A stretch of 64,000 nt of DNA from Neocallimastix lanati (nom. inval.). Its lineage: Eukaryota > Neocallimastigomycota > Neocallimastigomycetes > Neocallimastigales > Neocallimastigaceae. Below the pieces are notes generated by a model that saw nothing but the letters and a program-made list of their open reading frames with translations, was not told where the DNA came from and made no database searches. The stretch is taken from the NCBI GenBank assembly GCA_016946835.1, contig JACVTC010000049.1, positions 43,501 through 107,500 of the forward strand, read 5' to 3'. Positions 1 to 11,985 of the stretch are shown in pieces (positions within the stretch are counted from its first letter, which is position 1; every line of letters starts with the position of its first letter). A program made the translations under genes and the position numbers.

Positions 1-670
1 TTGGTTTTACTTATTATTGATTCATCTAGAGTTTTTCCGCTAATCTTTTCTCTAGATGTTAAAAAGTTAAGGTTAGCAAAACTTTCAATAAATTATATAA
101 TTTTATATTTTTTTGGTTAATTATAATTTTTATTTTAAACTTACTACTTCTTTTATGATAATTAATTTATACAAATTCATTAAGTAAAGGGAGCAATGTA
201 AGAAACTTAGATAAATTTATTATAAAATTTATCTATCTTTCTTATTTAATACAATAATTTAATACATTAAATTATTGTATTTATTTTAACCAATAATATT
301 TAATTATTAATTTATATATATTTGATTCTCTTGAGTTCTCTTCGAGAAATCAAGAGTTATTATTTTAGAATTTTTATAATAAATAATAATTCAAATAAAC
401 TAATTAATTAATAAACCAAAACCTTTTAAATAAAACATTTTTTATAAATATTTGTGTCTTTTATTCCTTTTGTGTTATTGTTTATTATAAACTTTCTATA
501 ATAAACTCTATCTTATATTTAAGTTAAGTATAATTATTTATTTATATTATTTTATATTTATTTAATTATATTTAATTTTATTTTCTCAATTTAATGTTAA
601 TTAGTAATAATTAATGTTAATTTGTAGTTAAGAAATTATTTATAATTAATTTTATAAGTAATTTCTTACA
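1..670 (+). repeat. Left LTR (partial) of the non-autonomous element
   Basis: Matches 2761-3430 base for base on reading and ends with ATTTCTTACA. The first roughly 225 bases of this LTR lie before the window. Confidence 0.75.
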
Positions 671-1546
671 ATAATAACTCTTCTTTTTAGGAAGAAAATA
701 TTTTATAAATAATTTAATATGAATGTAACAAAAAATAATAATTATAATTATAATGGAATAATTAAATTAAAATAAATTCATTTTATATTATTTACGAAAT
801 TTTTTCTTTCTCTCAATTTAAATTTATAAAATTTATAAATTTTTTTTTGTTTATTTTTTGTTTTTCTTTTCATTGTTTATGTTTGTTTATGTCATATATA
901 TATTATTTATTTTGTTTAATTTATTATTACTTTGACTAACAATTCTTTATTATTATATATATTAAACATTATAACTTTATAATAATATGACAACACTTAT
1001 TCTGTTTACTTTACCTATTTACTTTTAAAAATAAGTCTTTATAAATTTCATAAAAATTAACAATATTAAATACTAACTATTTTACTTTATTTTATTTTAT
1101 ATAACATATTTATCTATTATAATATTATATTTATATTATATTTTAATATTATATAATTGTTTTTATATATAACATTATATACATTATATACATTATATAC
1201 ATTATATACATTATATACATTATATACATTATATATATATTTTTCTTATTAAAAAAAAATAAAATAAAATAAAATAAAATAAAATAAAATAAAACAAAAA
1301 TAAAAACAAAAAACAAAAAACAAAAACAAAACAAAAAACAAAAAACAAAAACAAAACAAAAAACAAAAACAAAATAACAAAATAACAAAATAAAACAAAA
1401 CAAAGCAACAAAACAGGAAACAAAACAAAACAAACAAATAAACAAACAAAAAACAAAAAATAAATAAAATAAATTAATAATTTAAAAGATAAGTTGTTCA
1501 GTTTTCTTTTCTTTAAAATAAATAAATATAAAAAATAAATAAATTA

Positions 1547-1592
<46 letters not shown>

Positions 1593-1901
1593 GTAAATAA
1601 AATTATAATTATGATAAATAAAGTAATAATAATAATAAATAATAATAATAAAAAGTTTTTAATATTGATCATACGAACGAAAATAAAATTTTAAAAAATT
1701 ATAAGATATATTTAAATATATAATTACAATGTTCTATGATCACATATAGATATTAACACTTGGGCTGAAGTGATATAAAAATTGAAATTCACTTCTATGA
1801 AATTGAAATAATATATTATTATTAATAATATAATATAATTGTTAATTACTAATTGCCCTTTGTTAAAACAGATATCGGCAAAAGCTATATCTCGTTATAT
1901 C

Positions 1902-1941
<40 letters not shown>

Positions 1942-2534
1942 ATATATATATATATGTAATATAAAAAATTATAAAATATTATTATTATTTATTTAATACA
2001 TATTTCAAAATATACATATAAAATTTAATATAAAAAATTATAAAATATTATTATTTATTTATTTATTTAATAAATAATTCATATGTACAATTTAAATTAT
2101 TACTTATTTATTTATCTAATGAATAATATAACATATATATAATATAAATAATAAAATGTTATTATTTATTTAATAAATATGAAAAATATATAATATATAA
2201 TATATAATTCAAATTATTATTATTATTTTCATTCATTTAATGAATAATATACAATATATATATATATTGTAAAATTAATTATTATTAATATTATTTATTT
2301 ATTTATTAATACAAAATATATAATATATAATATAAATTTATAAATTATTGTTCATTTAATTATTTATTTAAAATAAATTTTAATTCAAAATTTAAATTTC
2401 TATTTTTTAAATTGAAATTGCAATTAAATATTTATTTTAATTTTATTTAAATTTTATTTCTTTTTAATATTTCTTAATTTATTATTTCTTAAATTGTTCT
2501 TCTTTCTTTGAACAATTCAAATGAAAAGGAGCAA
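671..2534. other. Internal region of the non-autonomous LTR element, non-coding
   Basis: No credible gene. It holds a 9-bp tandem repeat (unit ATTATATAC, about eight copies, near 1167-1233), A-rich AAAAT and AAAAC pentamer runs (about 1258-1450), an AAT run (about 1548-1592) and a long A tract near 1907-1936. A short stretch near 1747-1770 could encode DINTWAE, which resembles the DINSWAN segment of the gag in the neighbouring Ty3/Gypsy element. That is a weak hint of gag ancestry. Confidence 0.55.
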
Positions 2535-3430
2535 TGTAAGAAATACAAATAAATTTATTAATAATTTATTTACATTTCTCAGTTATTATAATTTATTTAA
2601 CTTAATATTTATTTATTCATTTAATAATATAGTCATTTTATTTAACTTTATATTTATTTATACACTTAGTAATTATATTTATTTTATTTAATTTATAATT
2701 ATTTATTCACTTATATTTATATATTAGTTAGAAAACAATATTAAGGTTTTCCCAAGTTAATTGGTTTTACTTATTATTGATTCATCTAGAGTTTTTCCGC
2801 TAATCTTTTCTCTAGATGTTAAAAAGTTAAGGTTAGCAAAACTTTCAATAAATTATATAATTTTATATTTTTTTGGTTAATTATAATTTTTATTTTAAAC
2901 TTACTACTTCTTTTATGATAATTAATTTATACAAATTCATTAAGTAAAGGGAGCAATGTAAGAAACTTAGATAAATTTATTATAAAATTTATCTATCTTT
3001 CTTATTTAATACAATAATTTAATACATTAAATTATTGTATTTATTTTAACCAATAATATTTAATTATTAATTTATATATATTTGATTCTCTTGAGTTCTC
3101 TTCGAGAAATCAAGAGTTATTATTTTAGAATTTTTATAATAAATAATAATTCAAATAAACTAATTAATTAATAAACCAAAACCTTTTAAATAAAACATTT
3201 TTTATAAATATTTGTGTCTTTTATTCCTTTTGTGTTATTGTTTATTATAAACTTTCTATAATAAACTCTATCTTATATTTAAGTTAAGTATAATTATTTA
3301 TTTATATTATTTTATATTTATTTAATTATATTTAATTTTATTTTCTCAATTTAATGTTAATTAGTAATAATTAATGTTAATTTGTAGTTAAGAAATTATT
3401 TATAATTAATTTTATAAGTAATTTCTTACA
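2535..3430 (+). repeat. Right LTR of the non-autonomous element
   Basis: An 896-bp LTR with 10-bp terminal inverted repeats (TGTAAGAAAT / ATTTCTTACA). Around 2947-2990 it contains a second, diverged copy of the polypurine tract plus LTR start seen at 2524-2565 (GGAGCAATGTAAGAAA is shared), so the LTR itself may be composite. Confidence 0.7.
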
Positions 3431-3432
3431 AT

Positions 3433-3436
3433 TCTG
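3433..3436. repeat. Target-site duplication TCTG, left
   Basis: TCTG directly precedes the left LTR of the Ty3/Gypsy element and recurs directly after its right LTR at 10459-10462. Confidence 0.75.
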
Positions 3437-4225
3437 TGGTATGGTTCATATAATTTTAGGAATATAATAATAATTAACACAAATAATAAAATTACAATAA
3501 AAAAAATAATTTGTTTTAAAATCAATATTTATTTATTTAAATTTATAAAAGAAAAAATAATAATATAATTATTTATTTAATAAAAAGAAAGTTATTGATT
3601 ATATTTTATTTCACTAAAATTACATGTATTTATATTTTTTTTATCAAATTAAAATTTGTAAAGCCTAACTATTTTTTTAATAAACTAATTACTAATTATT
3701 TTTATAAATAAAACATTTAAATTGAAATTGAATTATTATTTTAGTTAATAATATTATTGTTATAAATAGTAGTTATATATTATTGAATTATTAATTATTT
3801 AATAATAGTTTAATACTAATATATATAAAATAAAAATAAAGAGATTATACAGAATATTTTATTGTGGTTTAGTTAAATTTAGTAATTAAAAATAAATTTA
3901 AATTGATAACGAAAATTTTAATAACTAATTAAATAGATTTGATTATTTTCAATATAACATAATACAAAAGAAATATAATATTAATATATTAAGTGGGCAA
4001 GGACAATATTCTTGGCTAAAGATTTTTAATACATTATAATGGAATCGGATCGATAATTCAAAAAGGAATTATAAGTTAATTGGTGATTTATTAACTTAAG
4101 ATTTCTATTTAGTAATATTTGAAGAATATTGGAAAGTTCCAATTATATAGAATAGAATAATCTATAAGGTTAGAATAATTTATATTATTCTAGCACAATT
4201 AGTATTATTTGTTCATTCTGTATTA
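3437..4225 (-). repeat. 3' LTR of the Ty3/Gypsy element
   Basis: 789 bp, matching 9670-10458 throughout. On the element's own strand it runs from TAATACAGAAT to GAACCATACCA. The G-rich GCGGGGGCATCT on the minus strand next to base 4226 is the likely polypurine tract. Confidence 0.9.
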
Positions 4226-4248
4226 AGATGCCCCCGCTAAGACTCAAG

Positions 4249-7200
4249 CTAGGTAGAAGCTGAGTTAAACTTGACAATATTTTTCAAATGAACATTACGA
4301 TTCATTTGTATATTAGTAGCAGGATCAGCTAAAGTGACTGTATTGAATTGTTTCTTTACCACTTTCATAGGTCCAACAAAGTAAGGTTCTAATTTAGTTC
4401 GATTAAAGTTTCTTACTAGTACTAAATCACCTGGTTTTATTCTTTTAGCTTGATTCATACTGGTCTTTTCTTCTCTCCTAGTAGCCCAATACTTCGAAGC
4501 ATTTTTGATATTAGATGCGGCCTCCATTACCCATTGGTAGTGTGATACAAATTTTTCCAGTAGAATTTCGTCAGAAGACTTATTTATACCCTTAGTTGGT
4601 CTGGCAGCAATGTCAAAAGGTTGTTGGTCCTCCCTTCCATAAACTAATTCAAAACTTGAATGGTTGGTGATTGAGTTTTTAGTAGTTCTTAAAGCCCAAA
4701 GTGCAGATGGTAAAATTTCATCCCATTCTTTGTGTTGTTGTCCTAGTAATCGTAATAATTTTCCAATTTCTTTATTACGATTCTCAACTTAACCATTGCT
4801 TTCAGGATGATATGGAGTGATAAATTTAACATATACATCATATAAATCAAGGAAGATTTTTGTCATATCTGATGTAAATTGTGTTCCATTATCAGTAGTG
4901 ATAATTTGAGGTACACCGTGTCGAGCAAATACATTAATTAAAAATTTTATCACATCCTGAGAAGTAACATTTTCAGTGGGCTCTGCTTCAACCCATTTAG
5001 TAAAATAATCAACCACAACGATTATATATTGATTATTATTTCTGGTTTTACTTAGAGGTCCTATAATGTCCAATCCTAAGTGTGTAAATGGTCCTTCCAC
5101 TTCAGTTGGTTTATCTTCCGTTGGTTCAGGGTATGGTTGAGATTTATTTAATTGACATTTTTCACATTTACCTATAATTCGCTTAATGTCATTAACCATA
5201 TTGTTCCAATAGTAGCTCTTTTTCAAACGTTGGTATGTCTTGTAATAGCCTTCGTGTCCTATACTGTGTGCTTGAAAAATTAATTGAAGTTTTTCTTTTG
5301 TATCTGTAACTAATTTTCTATAATTATTGCCATCAACAAAGTAGTCCACACCATCAATTGTCGTAAATTTTTCTTCAATAAATTCCTTAATGGTTCTTGA
5401 AAGCAGGTTTTCATCTTGTTCTTTGATTATTTGTGTTGTTAATACAACTTTTTCTTTTTCATTTTTCATTCTTGATAAAGCATCTGCGACAACATTATTC
5501 TTCCCAGCTTCATATCGTAAATCAATTCCTAACATACTGACAGTCAAACACCATCTAGTATGACGAGAATTTTGTGGTTCCTTACTTTTAAGTAATCCGA
5601 TTAATGGTCTATGATCTGTATATACTATAGTTTGCTTAGGATTTCCCATAATATAAGATTTTAATTTATTAATACAGTAAATTAGAGCAGCACCTTCTAG
5701 ATCCGTAATTCCATAATTCTTTTCCGATTTAGATAAACTTCTACTAATATAATGAACCGGATGCTCCTTTCCAGTTTCATCATCCTTTTGTAAAAGCACA
5801 CCGCCTATTCCATCATAGGAAGCATCTGTTCTTATAATAAATTCTCTATCAAATCTAGGAAATCTTAATATTGGGGCATTGATTAATCTTTCCTTAAGAA
5901 TTTTAAAACTTTCTTCTTGTTCCTTTTTCCATTCAAACTTAATACCTTTTCTTAATAGAGTGCAGAGAGGAGCAGTAACTTTTGCAAAGTCCTTAATAAA
6001 ATTTCTATAATATCCAATGGCTCCTAAAAATGATCGAAGTTCATGAATGTTAGAGGGAGCCTTCCATTCTTTAATAGCTTCAACTTTGTTTTCCAATGGA
6101 CTTAAACCTTCTGAGGATACTTTATGTCCAAGTACTTCTACTTCAGTTTGCATGAAAGAACACTTTTCGATATTGATTTTTAACTTATGTTCCTTGAATA
6201 TTTCTAAGACTTGTTTAAGATGTTCTAGGTGTTCTTCTTCAGTTCTTGAGTAGATTAAAATATCATCGATAAAGTTATAGACGCATTTTCCTATTAAGGG
6301 AAATAGTATACGGTTCATTTCTCTTTGGAATGTAGCTGGAGCACCTGTTAAACCGAAGGGCATTACCTTGAATTGGTAGTTTCCGAACTTAGTTGTAAAG
6401 GTAGTGATTTCAACACTATCATCATCCATTAATATTTGATGATAACCGGAATAAAGATCTAATGTTGAGAAGATTTTTGCTCCATCTAAGCTATCAAAAA
6501 TTTCCTCAATATTTGGTAAAGAATAAGAATCCTTCTTAGTTGCTTCATTTACTTTCCTATAGTCAATACACAGGCGCCATTTACCGTTCTTTTTAGGCAC
6601 AAGTACTACTGGTGATGACCATTCTGAACATGAAGGTTCAATTAATCGTTTATATATGAGTTTGGTTAATTCTTCTTTTAAGATATCTGTTTTTAATTTA
6701 CTAAGTCGATAAAATTTTTGTTTAATAGGTTTAACTCCTTCCTTAAGAATAATTTTGTGTGGTGATAAAACTGAAGGTGTTAATTCTTCAGAAGAAGTTG
6801 CAATTATATCAATATATTCTTCAAGTAATTTAGTAATAGCTTCTCTATAATTTGAATTAATTGTATTTTGAAAAACTGTGTCATATATATATTTTATGGG
6901 TGGTAATCCTTCAATCGTTTTCAATTGTTGCTTAGCTTCTTGGTGATTCAATGCTTTGATTACACATAATAATTTTTCTTCGTCATCATATTCATTATTA
7001 ATATGTGCAATTTCTTCAATTAAACCTTGATCATTAAATCGACAAAGACTATATCTAATTGGATGTATAAATAACTGGTTATCAATTTGAGTTTTGAGGT
7101 TGATTAATATATCATAGAATGGATCCTCCTTGTCTATAATTCTACACGTAACAAGTAGTTCTAGTTCATTAATTTTTACGGGAACTTTGATTAACATATC

Positions 7201-8229
7201 TTCTGAGTAATCATCATTCATCGTTGCTAAACGTATTCGTCCTGCACTAACTCCTATAGGTTCATACTGATAAGGTAATTTATCTAAAAATTGCTTTGTG
7301 ATAATACTTAAGTTGCTACATGAATCTATTAAAGCCTTACCACGAACTCCATCTACTATTACATCAACCATAGCAATATCATCTTCTTGTGGTTCATGAT
7401 GTTTACTTTTATATGTATGATCTATATTGTTCGTTATTATTGTAGTAGCACACATATTATCCACTGCACCTGAAATTTTAGTATTATTCTTTTCTAATTT
7501 AAGTCCTTGTGATACTTGAGACCGTATCTTTGGAGCAACGTCCAATAATTGTCCAAATGTAATATTGCAATTACTGGAGTTTAAATCTTTGATCACGTCA
7601 TAACTATCACAATCAGTTTGCATTTGTATTCTTCTTGGAATTCTAGTTGGCATAATTTCAGTTGACTTTTCTGATGATTTTTCTTGAATTAATTTATTTA
7701 AAGTTTGTTTAGAATTATTTCCTTCCTGAGAGGTTTCTTCATTAATAATATTAACATTACTATTTTTATTATTTTCCACAGAAGTACTAGTACTAGCTCT
7801 TTCCTTATCTCTTAGCTCTTTCTCAATCCTCTTTTCTTTCTCTATTCTGGGTTGAGCCATAATCGAAGGATGTAATTGAGTTGTTGGCTTTTTGACTGGT
7901 CGCGATGTTCCCCTTAATTGATTTTCTTTTTGTTTTCGTAAACCTGGAGTAACTATTGGCTTAGGATCATCTCTTAGACTACAGTGAACCCTCTTTCCTC
8001 TTTGGTCACTAGTCTCTTCATCTTTAGGATTTGCCTTTCTCTTTATAACGTTTACTAAGTAATCCAATTCTTTGGAACCATCCGACTCATCATCAAAATC
8101 TTCGTAATAATCCGTAGTAGTACCTTCTTGGAAATCAGCAATTTCTTCATAATCATCATCTTCTTTTAAGTCAACTGTTTTGGGACGATGGCAGACTGAA
8201 GCAATTTTTTTGACGATGGGAGTGCTTCT
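4249..8229 (-). CDS. pol: pol region of the Ty3/Gypsy element (protease, RT, RNase H, integrase)
   Basis: In order on the minus strand one sees: an N-terminal charged segment; a retropepsin-like aspartic protease (ALIDSCSNLS); reverse transcriptase with LDLYSGYHQI and the catalytic FIDDILIYS; RNase H (RTDASYDGIGG, YTDHRPLIGL); the integrase HHCC zinc finger (HSIGHEGYY...CEKCQ); the integrase core (GLDIIGPL, TDNGTQFTS, YHPESNG); and a C-terminal GPY/F-type domain (KPGDLVLVRN). The order of domains and the GPY/F module place it in Ty3/Gypsy (Metaviridae). The frame differs from gag, as in members that use ribosomal frameshifting. Treated as a fossil: nearly whole, about one break. No chromodomain is obvious. 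Confidence 0.92.
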
Positions 8230-8237
8230 ACTCCCTT

Positions 8238-9155
8238 TTAGTGGTTTAAATAATTTTCATAAAACTTCTTGCGGTTATTTTCCAATATAGAATTTAATTT
8301 AGGACAGTTTCGTTTGGTATGTCCTTCATTGCTACAAAACCAGCAAGTACTAATTTTCATTTCTTTCATCTTGTTAGTGAGATTTTCTATAGATACATTT
8401 TTGTGGGTTTTTGGTTTGTTAAAATCATTTGAAATGTTCTTATTAAAATTACTTTTAGAGTTAAGGAGATTGTAATGAGTCTTATCATAATATTCAGTAC
8501 TATTTTTAATAGATAAACGATCAACTTTTTCGGCTATAGCGAACGCTTTGGTAATAGAAATATGGTCTTTAAGCATAACCTTTCTCCATGCGTCAGGATT
8601 ATTGGTTAAGGAATCTGCATAATCTAAAACACTAATTTTTCTTCTTCTCTTTTTATCCAATTTATGGTACAAAGATCTATAACGGACATTAAAATCTTTA
8701 ACTTTCTCGTTCTTCTTTATTTTCATGGAACGTAATTCTCGTAACAAATTGGTTTGATCTTCTTTAAGTCCATAGAAAGTCTTCAGATGATTTATGATTT
8801 CATCAAGGCTTGGGTAGGTGGTAGTAGATTCACTTTCTTCATCATCTTCTCCTTCACTATCGCTATCGAAATCAGAATCTTCATCTTCAGTAAGGTCATT
8901 TCCATCTTCTAGTTCTTGGATAATTTCTCTTGGTTCTCCAGAAGCCGTTAATATACAAGCAGTAAAAATAGTTTCAGGATCCTTGATATGTTGGTATTTT
9001 ATCCATGCCTTTAACTCGTTTGCCCAGGAATTGATGTCTAGGTTTTGTTTAGTAAGCTTTTCAAAATCTTTTAATTCTTTCTTTAATTCTCTGAAGCTAA
9101 GCTTACTTTCTGGAGTACTCTCTGTTGGAGTACTGGAAGTACTGGATGTTCTCAT
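8238..9155 (-). CDS. gag: gag of the Ty3/Gypsy element
   Basis: About 305 residues. It has a retrotransposon-gag-like helical middle (LDINSWANELKAWIKY), an acidic Asp/Glu/Ser-rich patch, and near the C-terminus a CCHC zinc knuckle (CWFCSNEGHTKRNC) typical of nucleocapsid RNA binding. It lies directly upstream of pol on the same strand and in another frame. The start is the first ATG after the leader. Confidence 0.88.
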   Translation of the reverse strand: MRTSSTSSTPTESTPESKLSFRELKKELKDFEKLTKQNLDINSWANELKAWIKYQHIKDPETIFTACILTASGEPREIIQELEDGNDLTEDEDSDFDSDSEGEDDEESESTTTYPSLDEIINHLKTFYGLKEDQTNLLRELRSMKIKKNEKVKDFNVRYRSLYHKLDKKRRRKISVLDYADSLTNNPDAWRKVMLKDHISITKAFAIAEKVDRLSIKNSTEYYDKTHYNLLNSKSNFNKNISNDFNKPKTHKNVSIENLTNKMKEMKISTCWFCSNEGHTKRNCPKLNSILENNRKKFYENYLNH

Positions 9156-9669
9156 TAAATAAAATTTATTGTATCTATAGAATGCTAAACCTTATAATGT
9201 ATAAATTGTTATAAAAAGTAAAAATAAAAAAAAAAATTAAAAAAAATAAATCTTTTAACTAATAAAATTATTAATTATTTATTATTATTAATCATTTATT
9301 AAATTATAATAATCGTGCAATCTGATAGTACACACTGTCTGACGTGCAGCTTACCTCTTGAAAGGTGTCATGCCACGCGTGTGCCACGGTTACTATTTTC
9401 AATATAAAAAATAGCAGTCCAGAGCCTACTAGCCCAATTACTATGTAGGATAAACTTAACCCGGAAATCTATGCACGAATATTAGTTTAATTTAATATTA
9501 ATTAATATTTTTAACAATTAATAATAATTAGTTAAAAATATAAAAATTGTTTTTTTTTTTTTTAAAAAAAATATTTGTTTTATTAGAAAAATTATTTATT
9601 AATATTATAATTTTATCCCCAATGTATTAATTTATTATTATATTCCCCGATATCTCCACCAATTTTTCA
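9156..9669 (-). promoter_or_regulatory. 5' leader of the Ty3/Gypsy element with a candidate primer-binding site
   Basis: Untranslated leader between the 5' LTR and gag. The part at 9310-9480 is much richer in GC than its surroundings and contains the self-complementary stretch CCACGCGTG, a possible dimerisation or packaging structure. On the minus strand 9661-9645 reads TGGTGGAGATATCGGGG, eight bases from the LTR. It begins with TGG and could pair with the CCA end, acceptor stem and T stem of a tRNA. The primer tRNA is not identified. Confidence 0.5.
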
Positions 9670-10458
9670 TGGTATGGTTCATATAATTTTAGGAATATAA
9701 TAATAATTAACACAAATAATAAAATTACAATAAAAAAAATAATTTGTTTTAAAATCAATATTTATTTATTTAAATTTATAAAAGAAAAAATAATAATATA
9801 ATTATTTATTTAATAAAAAGAAAGTTATTGATTATATTTTATTTCACTAAAATTACATGTATTTATATTTTTTTTATCAAATTAAAATTTGTAAAGCCTA
9901 ACTATTTTTTTAATAAACTAATTACTAATTATTTTTATAAATAAAACATTTAAATTGAAATTGAATTATTATTTTAGTTAATAATATTATTGTTATAAAT
10001 AGTAGTTATATATTATTGAATTATTAATTATTTAATAATAGTTTAATACTAATATATATAAAATAAAAATAAAGAGATTATACAGAATATTTTATTGTGG
10101 TTTAGTTAAATTTAGTAATTAAAAATAAATTTAAATTGATAACGAAAATTTTAATAACTAATTAAATAGATTTGATTATTTTCAATATAACATAATACAA
10201 AAGAAATATAATATTAATATATTAAGTGGGCAAGGACAATATTCTTGGCTAAAGATTTTTAATACATTATAATGGAATCGGATCGATAATTCAAAAAGGA
10301 ATTATAAGTTAATTGGTGATTTATTAACTTAAGATTTCTATTTAGTAATATTTGAAGAATATTGGAAAGTTCCAATTATATAGAATAGAATAATCTATAA
10401 GGTTAGAATAATTTATATTATTCTAGCACAATTAGTATTATTTGTTCATTCTGTATTA
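9670..10458 (-). repeat. 5' LTR of the Ty3/Gypsy element
   Basis: 789 bp, identical on reading to 3437-4225. It is followed directly by the target duplication TCTG (10459-10462) and then the tRNA-Pro gene. Confidence 0.9.
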
Positions 10459-10462
10459 TCTG
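10459..10462. repeat. Target-site duplication TCTG, right
   Basis: Matches 3433-3436 and marks the insertion point 18 bases before the mature tRNA 5' end. Confidence 0.75.
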
Positions 10463-10480
10463 AATTATAACTTTCGTGTT

Positions 10481-10552
10481 GGCTCAATGGTTTAGTGGTA
10501 TAATTCTCGCTTAGGGTGCGAGAGGTCCCGGGTTCAATTCCCGGTTGAGCCC
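10481..10552 (+). tRNA. tRNA-Pro (anticodon AGG)
   Basis: A 72-nt cloverleaf without an intron. Acceptor strands GGCTCAA (10481-10487) and TTGAGCC (10545-10551) pair fully, with discriminator C. The anticodon stem CTCGC/GCGAG encloses the loop TTAGGGT with AGG at its centre. The T arm is CCCGG-GTTCAAT-TCCCGG-like and supplies the B box; the A box lies in TTTAGTGGTATA. CCA is not encoded, as in eukaryotes. A T run at 10556-10562 is a good pol III terminator. This gene explains the retroelements stacked upstream. Confidence 0.97.
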
Positions 10553-10555
10553 CAC

Positions 10556-10562
10556 GTTTTTT
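10556..10562 (+). terminator. Pol III terminator T run of tRNA-Pro
   Basis: Run of T residues directly after the tRNA 3' end. Confidence 0.7.
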
Positions 10563-10734
10563 GTTTTTAAATTTTTTCACTATTTACTTTAGATATATAT
10601 ATTTATATACATATTTATATATATATTTATATATATATATATTTTTTTACTTAACATATAAAGTTAAAAAAAAAAGTTTATAATAATAATTAACGATTAT
10701 TATTATATTATTATTTTTTTTTTACTTAACATAT

Positions 10735-10766
<32 letters not shown>

Positions 10767-11177
10767 GGTTTTTAATAAGAATCAACGATTTATTATTATA
10801 TATATAGATATTTTTTTTTTATTTTTTATTTTTTTATTTTTTTTTTTTTTAAAGAAAAACAAACAAATGAGAATAAATTAAATGAATTTAAATAAAGCAA
10901 TTGATATCAATCCCCCTATCGTCTAATAGTTATTACAATAAATAATTTAATAAGCAAAAAAATAAAAAAAAGTAAAAAAATAAAAAAATAAAAAAATAAA
11001 AAAAATAAAAAATAAATAAATAAAACTTTTTTTTACAATTTACAATCAATAATGTACGATTTATTAATTTGATAATTTACGACTATTTGTATTTTTATAA
11101 TTTACATTTTATAATTGATAATTGATAATTGATAATTGATAATTTATAATATATATATATAAATTATATATAAATTT

Positions 11178-11211
<34 letters not shown>

Positions 11212-11659
11212 TTTTGTTTTGTTTTTATTTTTATTTTTATTTTTACTTTTACTTCTATTTTTATTTTTATTTTACCAAAAGAACTTTAAATATTATTATT
11301 ATTAATATAAATGATTTAAAAACAAAAAAAAAATAATAAAAAAGTAAAAAAATTTTATATATCGTCCATTTTAAATATATATATATCTTTTTTTTATAAA
11401 TTACCGTACAATTATTATTATATTTATTATTATTATTTTTTTTTTGTAGTATTTCATGTCAAACCCTCTCCTTCTCCCAATCTTTATCATACTATTTTTT
11501 TTTTTATTATTATTTTTCCTTCATAGATGAATACCTCAAAAATTATAATATTATTTTTATTCCTTATCAACAAAAAATTTATTTATTTCATAAACTCTTA
11601 AATCACTTTATATATATATATATATATATTTTTCTTTCTTTAACTACTTCCTCTTAGTA

Positions 11660-11690
<31 letters not shown>

Positions 11691-11953
11691 TTATATTGTA
11701 CATTCTTTCACTTCCTTTAATGTTTACTTCTATATTCCTTTATATGTTCATTAATAATTAATTTTTTTTTCCTTTTTTTTTTTTTTTCTTTTCATTATAA
11801 TACTTTCTTTTTTACTTTAATTAATAATAATATTATTATGATTATGATTAATTTTATTATTTATAATTACCATTTTTATTATTATTATTTTTTTTTTTTT
11901 ATTTTCTTTATTATTATTAGTTTTTCATTTTTAGTTTTTTGTTCCTGCTTTAA

Positions 11954-11985
<32 letters not shown>

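Larger units (their letters stand above)
1..3430 (+). mobile_element. Non-autonomous LTR retroelement, left end outside the window
   Basis: Bases 1-670 and 2761-3430 are a direct repeat that reads as identical by eye, separated by DNA with no long ORF. The right copy can be extended left to 2535, giving an 896-bp LTR bounded by TGTAAGAAAT and its perfect inverted complement ATTTCTTACA. The left LTR would therefore begin about 225 bases before the window. A purine-rich AAAAGGAGCAA ends directly at the LTR start at 2535, as a polypurine tract would, which favours the + orientation. There is no usable gag or pol, so this is a TRIM/LARD-like passenger. Near identity of the LTRs implies recent insertion. 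It ends only about 24 bases upstream of the tRNA-Pro gene once the later Ty3/Gypsy insertion is discounted. Confidence 0.75.
3437..10458 (-). mobile_element. Ty3/Gypsy LTR retrotransposon, about 7.0 kb, nearly whole
   Basis: Two 789-bp direct repeats (3437-4225 and 9670-10458) read as identical and enclose gag and pol on the minus strand in Ty3/Gypsy order: protease, RT, RNase H, integrase. The element is flanked by a 4-bp duplication, TCTG. Identical LTRs mean it is very young. The coding part looks almost complete, with about one break. Its right edge lies about 20 bases upstream of the mature 5' end of a tRNA-Pro gene, where yeast Ty3 integrates (the pol III start site). It was inserted after the outer element, whose end is 2 bases to the left of the TCTG. 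Confidence 0.93.

Noticed and set aside
1149-1456. Overlapping minus-strand ORFs rich in Phe, Leu and Val
   Set aside because: They are translations of AAAAC/AAAAT repeats inside an LTR element, with no sequence complexity.
3437-3440. TG...CA rule for LTR ends used to shift the Ty3/Gypsy borders
   Set aside because: The borders given by repeat identity and the TCTG duplication agree with each other; shifting them to force a TG start on the element's strand would break both.
6047-6253. Plus-strand ORFs opposite pol and gag (also 8269-8475 and 8818-9162)
   Set aside because: Shadows of the retroelement coding strand.
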